The translations under genes were made by a program, and so were the position numbers. Shown here in pieces: positions 44,879 through 57,986 of a DNA stretch of 64,000 nt (position 1 is the first letter of the stretch; each line of letters opens with the position of its first letter). The DNA is from Alentia gelatinosa (Eukaryota > Annelida > Polychaeta > Phyllodocida > Polynoidae): the NCBI GenBank assembly GCA_950022655.1, contig OX465581.1:32521300-32585299 (forward strand). Reading direction: 5' to 3'. A model generated the notes under the pieces. It saw only the letters and a program-made list of their open reading frames with translations, made no database searches and was not told the DNA's origin.

Positions 44879-47287
44879 TGTTTTCTTCTTTCGAACCTGA
44901 ATCTAAAACACCAGATAAATTCTATTACTCAGTTCAAATTCGGAAGGGAAAAAAATGAAAAGGAAGAAAATAGAAATTCTATCCCGACCTCTCCTTTTTT
45001 TATTATACATCTGACCTATGGCAGGGGACTCCTGACGCGCGTCAGAACGGTTGCCATGGCAATTAGCTGCGTCCCTCCTGACATTTCCATCAATCGTATG
45101 TGGGTGTCGCGCCTCGTTCTGGATGCTCGGGGAGGTGTACAAGTATAGGCAACCACTGACAATCCAACTCGCCGTCTAACTTAGCTGGTATGGGGGTTTA
45201 GCTACTTCCCTTAATGTGTGTGTTTGAAATTGATCGCTATTCCTTGACCTTCATTCCGCTGTAGGAACATGAGAAAGGATGTGCGAAGTCTTTCAATTCG
45301 CCAGTTATTTCTTCTATGCAATGTATTTTATGGAAGGGCATATCTCTACAGTGCCCCTCCCCCTCCATAATTGTCCTCAACTACTTTTATGATGAAACTG
45401 TGTTCATGTGAGAGGATGGTTTATTTTCCGAATCTTTGCTTGACGAGGTACAGAGTTAATGTAGTTGTAATATAATTGACATTGATAATCTTATTTGCAA
45501 TTTCCCCAAGTATTTTGATGTACAACTACAGTCAGCCTGTTTTCATATTGTCACACCTTAAATGGCTTTGTATTGATGTTGAATGAATGGCTGTAGCCCG
45601 TACAAGGCAATCTGATATCGATGTTGGCCATAAATATGACATGGGTTGGAGGACTCAAGTTGGGCACACACTGGTTACGATGTCAAGGCGAACCGTATTG
45701 TTCGCCTTCAAGTTTAATCATTTCTGCATGATGCTGCTACCATGTAAGACCTTTGTATCATTGCCTTGCAGAGCTCCAGCTAATGTAGGCATCATGACAG
45801 AACTACTCCTGTGGAGTAATCTGTCTCTATCTGTGAACCAGTTCCACAGATGTTTAAAATGAGGTCTTTAGACCAGGTTTTAAGCTTCACGGAATACACG
45901 TGAGGAATCAGATGATTGTAAACACAGGTTTACAGTTTTCTCATGAGGGCTAACTGGAAGAGTTGGCAGAAATGCATGAACAGAAGATGGCTGCTACAGA
46001 CCCTCACTCACATGATTCTGGTCACATGGTTCTGGTCACGTGACCTCCCTATTCCTCAGACCACCCTCGCCCACTTCAGCCTGGGACGCCAACGAGAAAG
46101 GAACCACCCACCCACCCTACAAAAACTCTTCCTTCTTATTTCCTCATTTCCCCTACTTTGTAGCGCAATCTCAATAGCTCGTCACATTTCTTTTATATTA
46201 TCAATTATATTTTATATTCTAATCACTATATAAAACTTATTTCATTATGTGAAGTTTAACTCAACCAATTCTTATCCACTACCCTGATTCTGTGTTGGTC
46301 GTTACTATATACCTCAAAGACATTATGATATTTGAGCCATTGCAAATCTAATTTGGCCACACACTGGTGATAGCCTCATGTGAGTTTCGCCAACAAGTTT
46401 CAAAGTCCAGCACAAAGCCTTTCCTACTGCCACTTTTGAAATTCCCCACTTCCAAGTTCAGAGCAGGGCTGGTTTGTGATGTCATATAACTCTCCGCCCC
46501 TATACTTAGTGTTGATATGAGTGTCTACATACAGGCACAGGCAAATGCTTGAAGTGTGCTAGCATCAAGCACAATGCCAACTGGTTGAAGTTGGCTGCAC
46601 TACGAGAGCTGTCTAGTGCATATTCGTTGGTACTAATCACATTACAGCTTACACTAGTCCGTTTATGAACAGGTACAGTCTGTGAAGGTCTAAGAGAGCA
46701 TGGCTGCTATTGGTCAGTGTCTCAAAGAGGCAGAAGATGGCTGCTGAGCATAACTATCACTACAGTGAGGAGGCTGGAACACCATGGGACACGAGGCTAC
46801 AGAGGCCTTTACTGAGGATAGGGCTTCTACACAAGCTACCAGAACTGGAGGAACAGAGATTGATAATTGCTACCACCAGCGCTTTGGATCATCTATTTCC
46901 ACAAGTCAAGAAGGCTCTTTGGATAAGGTTAGATTACCCAATATGATGCTATACATAAGGAGAGAAACAAAATATTGAGAAGAAAATTGGAGGGGGCGTT
47001 GCAGTCTATGTTTATTGTAATCATGCCTCGCATACAAAAACAGTCGATAAAATCACACATACACTCTCATATGATGATGAACTTAGATGATACAATGGAT
47101 GAGACCTTGACTGAATAGTCCCAGTATATTGTGTATATTGTATAGGTCCTGTCTGTGTGATGTATTTGTATTGTGCTTCCTGCGCCTTTTTTTCGCGCAA
47201 CTGTCTTTGTATATGTGACTTCGATAGGGATGATCGCCTACTGCACTACGAGTATTAGTAGTTGTTAATTTTTTTCTCGAATAAAAA
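44878..47287. other. Gene-poor stretch with one doubtful plus-strand exon
   Basis: Near 46784-46922 a frame beginning MGHEATEAFTEDRASTQA reads like protein and is followed by AAG-GTTAGA, a fair donor. An in-frame TGA lies just upstream of the ATG, so it could only be a first exon. No second exon or family was recognised. Nothing else is supported. Confidence 0.3.
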
Positions 47288-47503
47288 AAACAGCAGCACC
47301 CACCAACAATTATCAACATCAACACCAAGCAGCACCCACAGCAACACCCATCAACACCCACAGAAACACCCATCCACAGCAACACCAACCACTAACACCA
47401 ATATCCACACCCACAACACCACTCGTGTACCAACAGCAATACCCATCAACAACCACAACAACCGCCACCAACACCCATCAACACCCACCAACACCTACAC
47501 CAA
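47288..47503 (+). repeat. A/C-rich CAACACCCA degenerate minisatellite
   Basis: The plus strand has almost no G and consists of variants of CAACACCCA and CAGCACCCA over about 215 bases. The Thr/His/Pro-rich frame across it is a by-product. Confidence 0.9.
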
Positions 47504-49863
47504 ATAAGCATGGTTACTTGTGCAGTGAGTGATCATTTAATCATAGTTAGAGGCCAGAAGTGATACTGACTCAGATATCAAGGATTGTACGGAAAGTGTT
47601 GGATTTTACTATTGACAGAGAGTAAAACACGTACAACATATTGTAATAATGTGTATACGACAAACATTTGATAGCTAATATAATGTAGAAAAGTCCATAG
47701 GCTTCCTGTTGTCGGGAGGGTGGGTGGAAAAAGAATGTTGCCCTTGTGGGAGGGATGGGATTGGCGACGCTCTGTGATGAACATTTAGTTCTAGTCCAAT
47801 CCGATAGGCGGCGACACAACAATAGTCCGCCATTATATTCTTCATTGGCTGGTTTCCGCCTGTGTACTTCGTGGTGTCGAGTCCCCTCGTGGATGACCGG
47901 GGAACCAGCATATATTCTTCAGTCTCTATAGGCTGGTGCCCTCCTGTGTGCATAGTTAATAACTTAGATATATGCAGCAAAATTTTTAGTGCAATTATAA
48001 TAAAAACAGACATATATGTCGATCGCCGAGTCTGATAATCCCAGTACAAAAACCTTCTCAAAAGATATCCAAAGTAGTTAGAGATTATAATTCAAATACC
48101 TTTTTTCAAATGTTATTTATTAATACTTTATCAATTTGTAAATATAATCCTAGATCATTGAGAACATATTTATTGACAGCATAAACCTGAAACAATCAAC
48201 AATTCTATTGGGAGATAATAGGCCTACCAGTGCGGCCGAGTGACAGCCGATTGTTGTGTCTCTTTGTGAGTAGTTGTCAGGCGCTTGATGTAGGCTCCGC
48301 TCCCTAGAAAAAGTATTTTTAAATATGTCAGTTCACTACATGGGGCAATGTCTGCCGAATGATAGATCTAGGACCGACTACACAGAGCTGTACGACCTAC
48401 ATTTTGTACAAATAATTCAAATATCAAGTGCAAATAGTCTGTTTGCGATTGGATTACATAAACTTATCATCTATCATAAATCTTCGTATACCTAACTTTT
48501 ATATATTTTTATTTACCTTTGTCCGAATGTCTATTAAATACTGCCCGTAGATCATATTCTAGGAAAATGTTAGATCACTGGTTTCCTATGTCAGTATGTA
48601 ACCTGTATGCTGTGCCGCCCTGTCTCTTGTGTGTAATAAGTACTGTACTCTTTTTGTTCACCAACCTATATGTACCCTGTCCTGTCAATCATCACGCTAT
48701 ATTGTGATTGTGATGTCATTATCAAAACTAAAATATACAAAAATAGAGCAAGCTTATACAGTAAGAGGAAGGCAATCATGTAATCCATATTGAATACCAG
48801 TCAAAGGATTAATAACCAATGCAATGATAACATATAATCTTAGGGTATCATCATATTGAAAATTCAGCCAGATTTTATATTTGAACTGAAATACTAAGTC
48901 TTTAATGGACGATCCTATATTTACACTTTGTGGTATTGACACATGTAAGCTTCGAGGGATAGTCACATGTAAACCACGAGGGAAAGTCACATGAATAACA
49001 CATTCTTTGGGGGGAAAAAATACTGAAAATAAAGTGAGCTAAGCTCTAATTGGAAAAAAAATGTTTGCGCCCACTGTGACTGCGACTCTGTAAGTCATTA
49101 AAATAGCATTTTGAAATATTTCAAGGTACATTATATATGATACTAAACAAACGTCCTGACTGTGGACAAAACGATTCGCCCACAGTATTACAGGACGTTT
49201 CCTCATATTTTCACTTATGTAATGGTGAACTGTTTAATTTTCTCTGTGATGTTGAATGTGGTGTGTATTGCCATAGATGCCCTTTGAATCTATATATACT
49301 ATTTTGACTCTATCTTTCCCACAATCTCTTTCCCTGAAATATCAGATGCTTTTTATAATGACTTATTTCATTTCCCTTCCCTTTATGCAATATTTTGGTT
49401 CCTATATTGAATCTTAATACTTTGAGATTGATAAAGGCATGATACTGGGGCACAGATATGCATATACGATACCATTGGATATTTCTTATCTTTTACCATT
49501 TGATGTAAGCTACAAGAGCCTCGTTCGCTAATCCGTATTATCAATACATACTTTAGAAATATTCTGTTATCTTCGTTATCAACCGGTGTACGCTGCCTTC
49601 TAATCTATGTCTGGAGACAAACACCACACCCAGTTGGGTGGGGGAGTAACGGCTCATTCACAAATCTGTAGAACAACGGGGACCATATGCAATACAAAGC
49701 CGTGTGTAGGGAAGAGTAATACCGGGTAGGATATACCTTAGGCTTCCACCCTGAATTCAACGTCGTACAAACAGGCTCAAAGTTGGAACCTCTATCTCAA
49801 CTGTGAAGTAGCCACATGGTAAAGTAGCAATACTACATCATCTAACTGAAGGCGATTTTGAAA
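47504..49863. other. Upstream region of the claudin-like gene, no other gene seen
   Basis: AT-rich. A phrase near 48522 resembles one near 14683 (dispersed repeat). A hairpin with arms AAACGTCCTG (49149-49158) and CAGGACGTTT (49191-49200) plus inner CTGTGG/CCACAG lies 650 bases before the claudin-like start. The true promoter could not be located. Confidence 0.4.
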
Positions 49864-52800
49864 ATGGCTGCTGCAAGGGGTATATGTGATCCCTTGGCAA
49901 TCGTTCTCATAGTCCTGTTATTGCCAATGTCCGCCATCTTGTTCTATACCTCCTTCTTTCTCGACGACTGGGCTGTGACGGAAACAGGAGACGGTGCATA
50001 CGTCATTTCCGGGTTGTGGAAGCGCTGCCGACTGACCGAGCGTGGGACGACCTGCTCGAACCTCCTCAAGAGTGGAGTATCAGGTAGGAATTTTAATTGA
50101 CCAACTTATTCTTTCAAGTAAATTTAACACCAAACCATTTGTTCTAGTCACATTTATCACACATATATTACAGGGTCTAGACATGTTTTTATCCCCATGC
50201 ACAAGGGGATTCTAAATACGTTTGGAAGAGTTTTTTCCCAGTTAGCAATTAATTGCTCGGAGGCCAATGATCAACAGATTTCTAATCTGTAATCAATGGT
50301 TATTTGTTTTCGCACATTTGATAGAAACAATGTGTATTGGTATACTGTGGTCCCGTACATTTTCAATGGGGATTTCATAAAAGATCGATAAAACAATATT
50401 TCTCTATATGGCCACCATCTTGTATTTTTCTAATTACCCTTGGTTGAGAATTTCACTCTCACCCTGTATTATTCACAAGGGACCTTACATTCAAGTAAAA
50501 TGATATGCACAGAGCTTATGAAAGAGTTACACTGTAGGACCAAGGGGCCCAGGCTATTTACATAAATCGTTTTGTTTCACTAAGTCTCAGTTCGACCTTG
50601 CACCCACCAACGGCGATGGTCTACAATAGAGTGCTACGAAATGGCAAAGAGGTCCCCGATGACTCTAATCGTGGACATAGGCGTCCATCGTAGGTTGTAG
50701 GAACGCCTTTGGAAGTACTTTGGTGGTATAAAAGGTAAATCACGGTCACGATTGGCTCCCGATTCAATCAGTGTATCAATGTGGATCTAAGGCAGAATTC
50801 ATATATTGAAATAAATTATACTTTTGGAAATATTGAATGAATATGAATAATCTTTTAGAGGGATTTACATCATATTATGATTTGTTTTTCAGATGTTAAA
50901 ATAATCAACTTGAAAAACACAACTGTGCTAGAATCATAATTCCGATATGAAACTATTATGACACTATTCTGACAATTAGACTTAATATCTACATGGACAT
51001 GGGCTCTGCCTAATTCCAGAATTTCAGAATTTTCCGCCAGGTATTTCACCCGCAAGAGATATTTTCGGTTAAATCGGCTACAAAAGGCTACGCAAAATCC
51101 AACATGTTGTCCAGATCTTATCGGGGCCCCGAGTATAGGCCTTTTTCCATTGGCCAACAATCACGGTGTAGATTTTCTGTGTTCTCCTAATAGCTTATTT
51201 CCACTTCTGGTCAGCAGTGCCAAGGTCCGTCGGTGGTTCTTGACTGTATATCGGTGATGGCCAATGGAAATAGGCTATTAGGAGAACGCAGAAAATCTAC
51301 ACAGTGTTTGTCGGCCAATGGAAACGGGCCTTCAATCGTATAAATCTGGTCCGCTGCCACGATTTTGCCTGACTTCCTGATGAAATTTTATTCCAGTCGA
51401 GAAGTTAATCGTTAGGCCTATCGAGACCAGAATCGGCGTTGGTGGCTGGTGGCTGCAAGGCCTAACTATGGAAAACAGGTCATGTCTAGTAATAGAAAGT
51501 GGACAGGCAAATCAATCCCATATTGGTTTAAATTCTGTTTTTTTTATTTTCGTTTAGAGTCCTTCCTGGCGGCCCAGGTTTCTGGTGTTGTGACACTGGT
51601 TTGTTTTCTCCTGGCGCTCTACGCGTGCGGGACCTACCTCAAGACGTGCGGCCAAGGTGAGCGGGGTCAAGGTGCCGGTTTCGCACTCACATCCTGTCTA
51701 CTCGCAGCAGGTATATAGTTTCCAATAATACGTTGGTACCTTGTAATAGCATCATGCTTAATCAAATCCATCATTAGATTTATAAAATATATTAACAACA
51801 TATCTATTTCGATCATAAGTGTTGAAAAATGTATGACCTTATTGGCAACCGTTCCCGATAGATGGCCTAGTCGTAAAGCCATTTCCGGATATATAAATTG
51901 GATGAATTATTTCACCTTGCGTAACTCTTCGATATGGAGTTAGAATAAGGACCTTCCAAGTTGCCCCGTGCATTCGGCAGGTAGACATGTAAAGTAGTAT
52001 CTTCCGGAGAGAAAACGACAAAGTTCTTGTCGAAATCCCATTGCATATTCCTATATATCATATTCACAGATCACCATGGTATATTCATTCTTCATTTCCA
52101 ATGTTTATTGAACACAGAGCCAATTGATTTGGCTAACTATGATCGAACCTTGTATTCGATGTCACACATGTCGTTGATATACATTGTATAAATTAAACAA
52201 TGAGGGGCCGACCAAAAGCCCCTTTGGGACTCCAAGTTTGATACTTTTTGCTTCAGACATAATTTCATTAACCAAGGCTGATTAGGTCCTGTCATCTAGA
52301 TAGCTTTCCTGCCAATCACAGAGGTGTATTTCTGTTAACAATAGCTTTGTTTGCAGCTGACATCATTTCACTTAGCAACAGCTGCTGCTTTTCATTTCTT
52401 CGGGAGGTTATTTAACCTTGTTACACTTTGGCTAGATCAACAGGAAAAATCAATACTAAACACAATTTTGGTAGATGGGTACACAAGTTTACACTTGTCT
52501 CTAATGTCCTTCGAATTCATTTTGTGTATCATATTGTTGACTGCTTCTGTAGTGGTACTGTATCGCAGTCTTACTTCCCCGTTGTCTTTTTTTCTGTGCT
52601 ATCGAGCAAATCCCGCCAAATGAATATATATTATAAGAAGAGTTCTCGCTCACACTACACAGTATATATCACTATCAACCGACATTTTGCGCCACTGACG
52701 AAATCGAACCAGGTTAAATTAATCGGTAGCGATGACCAGAAATCGGTCGGAGACCACCACAGCGTCTTTTCTCACCACCACCGATTTCTATGTTGACCCT

Positions 52801-53281
52801 ACTGCATATGTAGGAACACAGCTATTTTGGTTAGGGGCAATTCGGCAGTAGTTTAGTGGGAGTTAATCTTCAGGTCCTGTACATACTGAATAATTAGTGC
52901 ACAATGAACATATAATCGGTCATCATATGGACACAGAGTGTCTGGTTTTCGTGGGCAGGTGGAAACGCCACGGTAGATGCAGACATTACCTCTTGATATC
53001 TTTCACATGGCATCGAATCAATTGTCGGCTGACCATAACCTTACTGTATTTCAGGCTGCTTTGGAATCATGACATGCGTGAGCTTCGTCATAGGAGATCA
53101 AATCGACACCCAGCGTGTGATAGGACATAGGAACGCATCAAGCGTCTTTCATTTCTCATATGCTCTCGGCCTTGCCGGTATCTCATCGTTCACAAGTTTC
53201 ACGCTAGGTGTCAGCACCGCGCTGTACGTCGTCTTCCTGAGCAGACCACTACCAGATAGAAACGAGGATAATCTTATTTAA
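49864..53281 (+). CDS. Claudin/PMP22-superfamily four-transmembrane protein
   Basis: Three exons: 49864-50083, 51558-51710 and 53055-53281, joined in phase 1 at both introns (CAG-GTAGGA, TTTAG-AG, CAG-GTATAT, TTTCAG-GC). They give a complete 199-residue protein with a TAA stop. Membrane segments lie at about 11-33, 81-101, 113-137 and 159-186. The first loop has the claudin signature: Trp36, then GLW at 50-52 with Cys55 and Cys64. The second loop has an NAS glycosylation site at 151-153. Claudins and relatives form or regulate septate/tight junctions or modulate membrane proteins. The tail (EDNLI) lacks the usual PDZ-binding YV, and the Arg commonly found just before the second segment is absent, so a claudin-like or PMP22/EMP-type relative is safer than a true claudin. 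The start was chosen at the first ATG; only AAA and TTG precede it in the open frame. A possible AATAAA signal is at 53584-53589. Confidence 0.85.
50601..51448. mobile_element. CACCAACGCCGATT-family foldback element, copy 3, in intron 1
   Basis: Left end CACCCACCAACGGCGATGG, right end AGAATCGGCGTTGGTGGCTGG, matching copies at 14.1 and 23.3 kb. Shared inner landmarks include GAGGTCCCCGATGA and GAAGTTAATCG-TTAGG. It lies within the first intron of the claudin-like gene and holds a second, nested foldback at 51137-51331, which makes it the longest copy. Confidence 0.8.
51137..51331. mobile_element. Nested foldback element in the intronic copy
   Basis: The left arm AGGCCTTTTTCCATTGGCC... with GATTTTCTG and TTCTCCTAATAGC is answered by GCTATTAGGAGAA, CAGAAAATC and GGCCAATGGAAACGGGCCT. 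The arms are about 75 bases with few mismatches around a short loop. It is a younger insertion into the surrounding element. A related single end, CCTTTTTCCATAGGCC, occurs at about 53740. Confidence 0.8.
51711..53054 (+). other. Intron 2 of the claudin-like gene
   Basis: GT...AG intron of 1,344 bases. Open frames inside (for example 52351-52623 and 52428-52796) look protein-like in places but have no splice logic joining them to the gene, and the two flanking exons already join in phase to give continuous protein. Confidence 0.75.
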
Positions 53282-54406
53282 CACTAATGATATATAGTCA
53301 TATTATTGAAACAGTCCTGGTAACTTTGTGTTTCCGAGTGTAGTACCTTCCTAACTGAATATTATATTGATATGTGGGAGAATCATATTTACTTTCTCTG
53401 TACTAGCTATACAATTGGTTCAACACAAGTTTGAATCACGCGGTTATCTTTATGCCGTTTTCCAATTATATAACTCCTGAAACAGTTCCATATGTTCTTT
53501 ATTCCTATTATGATACATGTATGGTACAAAAGCACTATACTAATAATACCTTGGTAGACGTGCCCTTTAGAAATTTCCGTATGAATAAAACAAAACGTTG
53601 TTCCGTCATATATATATACATATATCAACAATATAGAATGGTAATTTCGAAGGAGGCATATGATAAAAATGGTGTATATATAAATGTGTTATTCATTGAA
53701 AAGCTTTTTGATAAGACAGGGGTGATTCCCGAATAAGCCTTTTTCCATAGGCCGGTGTCGCACGTTATCTACGTGGTTACGCAATGCTTGCAGCCAAACA
53801 ACCCCCTGGCAACGTATGCTTTAGCATTGGATCACTGAGTGTATGAAAGTAATACGTTTATAATGCCGGTGTATATAATTTTCACATAGATGATAATGAT
53901 TGCATCGTATTCTATGGTATTCAAGCTCAAATCTGGTATGTCATACATGCATATTGCCTCAATAATATTTTAGATATAGCATAGATAACATGGGTTCACC
54001 GAAATTGAATACACCTTAATACATTAGCAGGCCTAGCTATCATATGCTTATACTTCTCCAAGTTAAAACCAAAACAATTATCAACTATAAAGTTTTGATA
54101 GTCCAGACTCGTTGATACAATGCCTTGGATTGTTCTAGCAGTCCAACTATACAAAACCAACACTCCTGCAATCACACCCACCGTTCACACTTTAGGTGTT
54201 ATTGCTATATGTCTCTATATGAATACCGCCAGACTCGCGGTGTTTGTCCCCGCGTAACGAGACAGTGGGCCGTTAGGCGGCGCTGAACGGAAAACCCTGT
54301 ATTCTAAATGAGAAAACTTCAAGGAGTTCTTATGTTTTGGAGATTATGGGGGTTCCACTTTCCACCCTCCCCCGATACGCCACTGAGAAATGACTCCGTA
54401 TTAGAT
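53282..54406. other. Intergenic stretch between convergent genes
   Basis: Lies between the 3' ends of the plus-strand claudin-like gene and the minus-strand cysteine-rich gene. It contains AATAAA at 53584-53589, a lone foldback end near 53740 and a small GC-rich patch near 54225-54290. No gene seen. Confidence 0.5.
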
Positions 54407-57387
54407 TTATAGCTTAAGCAGGAGAAAGGACAAAAGAATGCTGATCATCTCGATAATTATATGTGTGCGGGTGGCGGCACTGTCTACACAGGGGAGGTCA
54501 GGGTCGATACTGTAGCTGTTGCAATTAGGTGTCGTACAGCAGCTGTAGAACTCCTGCAAAAGAAAGATTACATGTTACTCTTAAACGATATATAATCAAT
54601 ATTGTATTCTTGCAATAACTTTCATACACTAGCATACATGTATACGTATACATATTGACAGCCCTACTGAGGAATATCAACAGCACCCCAAGTGACATCT
54701 TCTCATTTTAGTGTTTATAGTTAGTTGTACATGTTCGTATCTTTTATACCCGTGATAAGAAAGTGTTTGCTGAGAAATAGAGGTCGTACAGTAAGTAAAA
54801 TATCATGTGGCAAAGATAGTAGTGGGATAGACTGGTACATGGATAAGAAATGGCAATAAAGGGAACGATAAAAAGTTGAATTATGGCAACCATAAAAATG
54901 GTTAGATTACATAGATTAGAACTTATAAATCTGATATGTAGTGTTTGAAAATTATGTATCCATAAAAAGAGTACTGATTATTCAAACAAACTCTAAACTG
55001 CAGCATCAAATCGTTTCGGTCATCCACTCATTCCTTACTTATATTATTTCAAGAATCAGCTTCCGGAAGCAAGGTTGAGTTATTTTCAATGAAGAGGGGG
55101 TACTATAAGTAATAATGGTAATACATGTTAAAGTGAAATTGCCATTAAATGACAGGAAATGACATTAAAGGGAACCTGTTGAAACGATACAAAACGTTAA
55201 TCCATAGACACCATAGATAGAACGCCTGGTGTTTATCTATAATACTATGTCTAAACAGGGGAAGTCAGGACAACATGTCGTATTTGTGTTCATGAGGTGG
55301 AGGAGGGTATGCAGTAGGTGGTTGAGGTTGGACAAGTCAAAACACTAGGTGGTACAATGAGAACATTAACCTTATGCTGACCACTGTTGATTTGGTAATT
55401 ACTGATGCAAGGCAAATGCTCAGTCCTTATGCTAACATCCCCAGTGAATATTCTTCTGCTAAAATCATTCAGAAGTCAAAGAGAGCTTTTAATGCTGTTA
55501 TCTCTAAACCAGACTTTGAATATTGTGGGATTTTTTCTGAATTCTACCTTTCTGCTTCGTTTTTCATTGTAGTGACAATACGTCTTTGTTGTATCCGGGC
55601 ACTTCGTCGCCTGATTACACTCTCTGTAGTGTATAGTCCAGCCGTCCAGCTCATCAGTTAGATACACCTGAAGAATATATTCCTTCCTTGGTTGTCATCC
55701 AGCAAAAATTAGAAAACCTTAGAAAATGTATTTGTCGTCTTTAGATGTATCACTACCGATAACTATCTAAACGCATGTTTGCTACATGTTTTAGGCAATT
55801 AACAATTATTTCATCGTAAATATCGCCTTTCAAAATGCATGTGTTTTCAACCTAGAAGAAATGGTATAGTATTGTTAAGGAATATCTCGATGTAATCGGT
55901 TTGCTATCTGCTTTAGACACTTACATACATACTTTCAAGAGTCCTGGTATTGGACGGACAACAGGAAATGAGAATCGCAATGACTACGATACGGATTTTT
56001 CCGAAATGTATTTGCTGAAACAGAATATCGTGGACTAACCCAACATGCAGAGCCATTGCCGAGTCCTTCACAAGGCTGTTCAATGGCATGTGTCTCGTCC
56101 ATGCAGTGCTTACACCGATAACATGCAGCTGGAAGGAATATATGTTAAAGTGAAATTACCTAGGAATAAAAGCATCAGAAAATGATCTGCAGCACGGTCT
56201 CCATGTCTATAACATTTAGGATGAAAGCTACGTGTATTGTAGTGATTCACTCGATATGCTAGCAAATAATGTGAATTTTAGTCAATATAGATTCATATTT
56301 TCCTTTCTAATTGTATCTGTATCAAAAATCGCTTGTTCGGTGAATAAACTGCTCTCCAGTATGCAAATGCAGTATACCTTTTAATTCAGTCGTAATATTT
56401 CAAATGTTCTACCCTTTGTCTTCACTTATTATATCAAGGCCGTTGTAAAACTCACGATGACACTGCCGTCGGTCCGATGACAACGCATAGTCGTTCTTAC
56501 ACTCTGTACATACAGGAGGCGGATCCCAGCACTCCTGGCAGTGAGCGATTTCCGGGCAGCCTTGAATTGAGAATTTGGTGTTATATTTCTTGGGTTTTAT
56601 TTTTCATGTGTCAGGGGCCGATCAATGGGGTGTAAAGCAGGTTAGAACCCTTTCCCATTTAAAGAAGTCTACGCTGTATGGAGATTCCTTGCTGCTAGTC
56701 CGACCCACCACCCGTTTCTATTTATTTTGCCGCATGAGGCTATATATCGTTTTCACAGGATTTATAAGCGCCCACTAGTATACCATAGAAGTATGTTATG
56801 AACTGAGTTTAAAACATTCTTTTTTGTAGTCGCGGAGATTTCGACTTCCAAGACAGATTTGTATTTCTGTTTCTGTTAACTGGATCAATCAGTGTGGGTC
56901 TTCCTCTACCTTAATTTTCAAGTATAATGAATATTGATTAAACCGAGGGCGCCTAAGTAAAGGCGCTAGTCAGTCACTTACTTAATATTCGCGGTAGTTA
57001 TGCACTGTTGCTTCGCCTATGTTGCACCTGTGTTTCCCTGCACTTAACCGTGCACCAGATAGAGAGAGGCAAGTTCGTGGGTTACTTCAGTGCCCTCACT
57101 CAGTTTTTGTGGAGTGGTGCATGTGCTTGGGGCAAATCAAAGCTAGGAGCAGAAAAACCTCTCTATTCTATTTCCAAAATCTCGCAAGACATTTTCTCTT
57201 CTTTCTTTATTTCCTTCTGTTCCCTCTTCCATTACTTCAATACGTCAGTCAGACTCACCCAAACACACCGTTGCGTCATCACTTAACGTCATACCAGCGC
57301 TGCACTCAGAGCATTCTCCACTGCCTATGATGCCATCATCATTGGAGTCGCCGCAAATTGAACAGGATTGTACAGAGGCGTCACATC
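54407..57387 (-). CDS. Cysteine-rich GPI-anchored protein, furin-like repeats plus Ly6-like module (5' end missing)
   Basis: Four exons read on the minus strand: 57259-57387, 56456-56560, 56040-56128 and 54407-54553. Their phases fit (1, 1, 0) and the splice sites are good (TTCTTTAG acceptor, GTGAGT, GTGAGT, GTTAGT donors, TTTTGCAG acceptor). They encode 156 residues to a TAA stop. The first two exons each give a furin-like cysteine repeat (CSICG...CSEC, then CPEIAHCQECW and CTECKNDYALSS). The last two give a CYRC...C and CCTTPNCN pattern typical of Ly6/uPAR three-finger domains. The chain ends in a hydrophobic tail (THIIIEMISILLSFLLLKL) with no following charge, as in GPI-anchor signals. An extracellular, membrane-tethered role is inferred. 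The exon or exons with start and signal peptide were not found; they should lie between 57.4 and 62.5 kb. Confidence 0.7.
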
Positions 57388-57526
57388 CTAAAGAAAATAA
57401 CCAATATTAGATTATCAAAACAAAAATTTTCCACCTAACGAATTGATTCTTCCACATCCCCACCAGGAACACGGAGACAATCCGGGTGGCAAAAAGTTTT
57501 TTGACCAATAATATTAGATTATCATT
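57388..57526. other. Intron or upstream DNA of the cysteine-rich gene
   Basis: No exon recognised immediately upstream of the 57259-57387 exon before the palindromic element begins. Confidence 0.4.
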
Positions 57527-57836
57527 TTATCCTACCAATGATAAAATCCCATAGGCTTAACATTGAGTTTCCGTATGCCACGCTAACTGGCATACGGAGT
57601 TTTATTTGCCACTAGTGACATACAGAATTGTTATCATGTAATATTCCAAAATCGAGGAGACAGGGTAGGATAAAATCAAAACCTGATTCGTTTTAATCTT
57701 GGCCACCGCATGCCAGTCCTGGAGTTTTGGCTCCGGACTCCACTCGGCTTTGCGTCATGAAGTCACTATGCCAAACACCAGTCATGGAATACGGTGGCCA
57801 AGATTAAAACTCATCCAGTTTTACGATAATCCTTTT
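57527..57836 (-). mobile_element. Composite palindromic element, copy B
   Basis: Inverted copy of the 18139-18407 element: it shows GATAAAATCCCATAGGCTTA, GCATACGG stems and AGACAGGGTAGGATAAAA first, then the module with TTTTAATCTTGGCCACCGC and GGTGGCCAAGATTAAAA. It is slightly longer than copy A through a small insertion (CTCCGGACTCCACTCGG) in the second module. Confidence 0.8.
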
Positions 57837-57906
57837 CTATACAGTCATCAGCTTTTTATGCATAGATATTCCTGATATGACTGCAACACAGACCTTTTTT
57901 GTAAAA

Positions 57907-57909
<3 letters not shown>

Positions 57910-57971
<62 letters not shown>

Positions 57972-57986
57972 TAGATATATAGATAT

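Noticed and set aside
47262..47507. Thr/His/Pro-rich 81-codon frame
   Set aside because: Low-complexity CAACACCCA repeat.
55374..55661. 95-codon plus frame within the last intron of the cysteine-rich gene
   Set aside because: Protein-like in part but no recognisable domain, opposite in strand to the gene and without splice partners.
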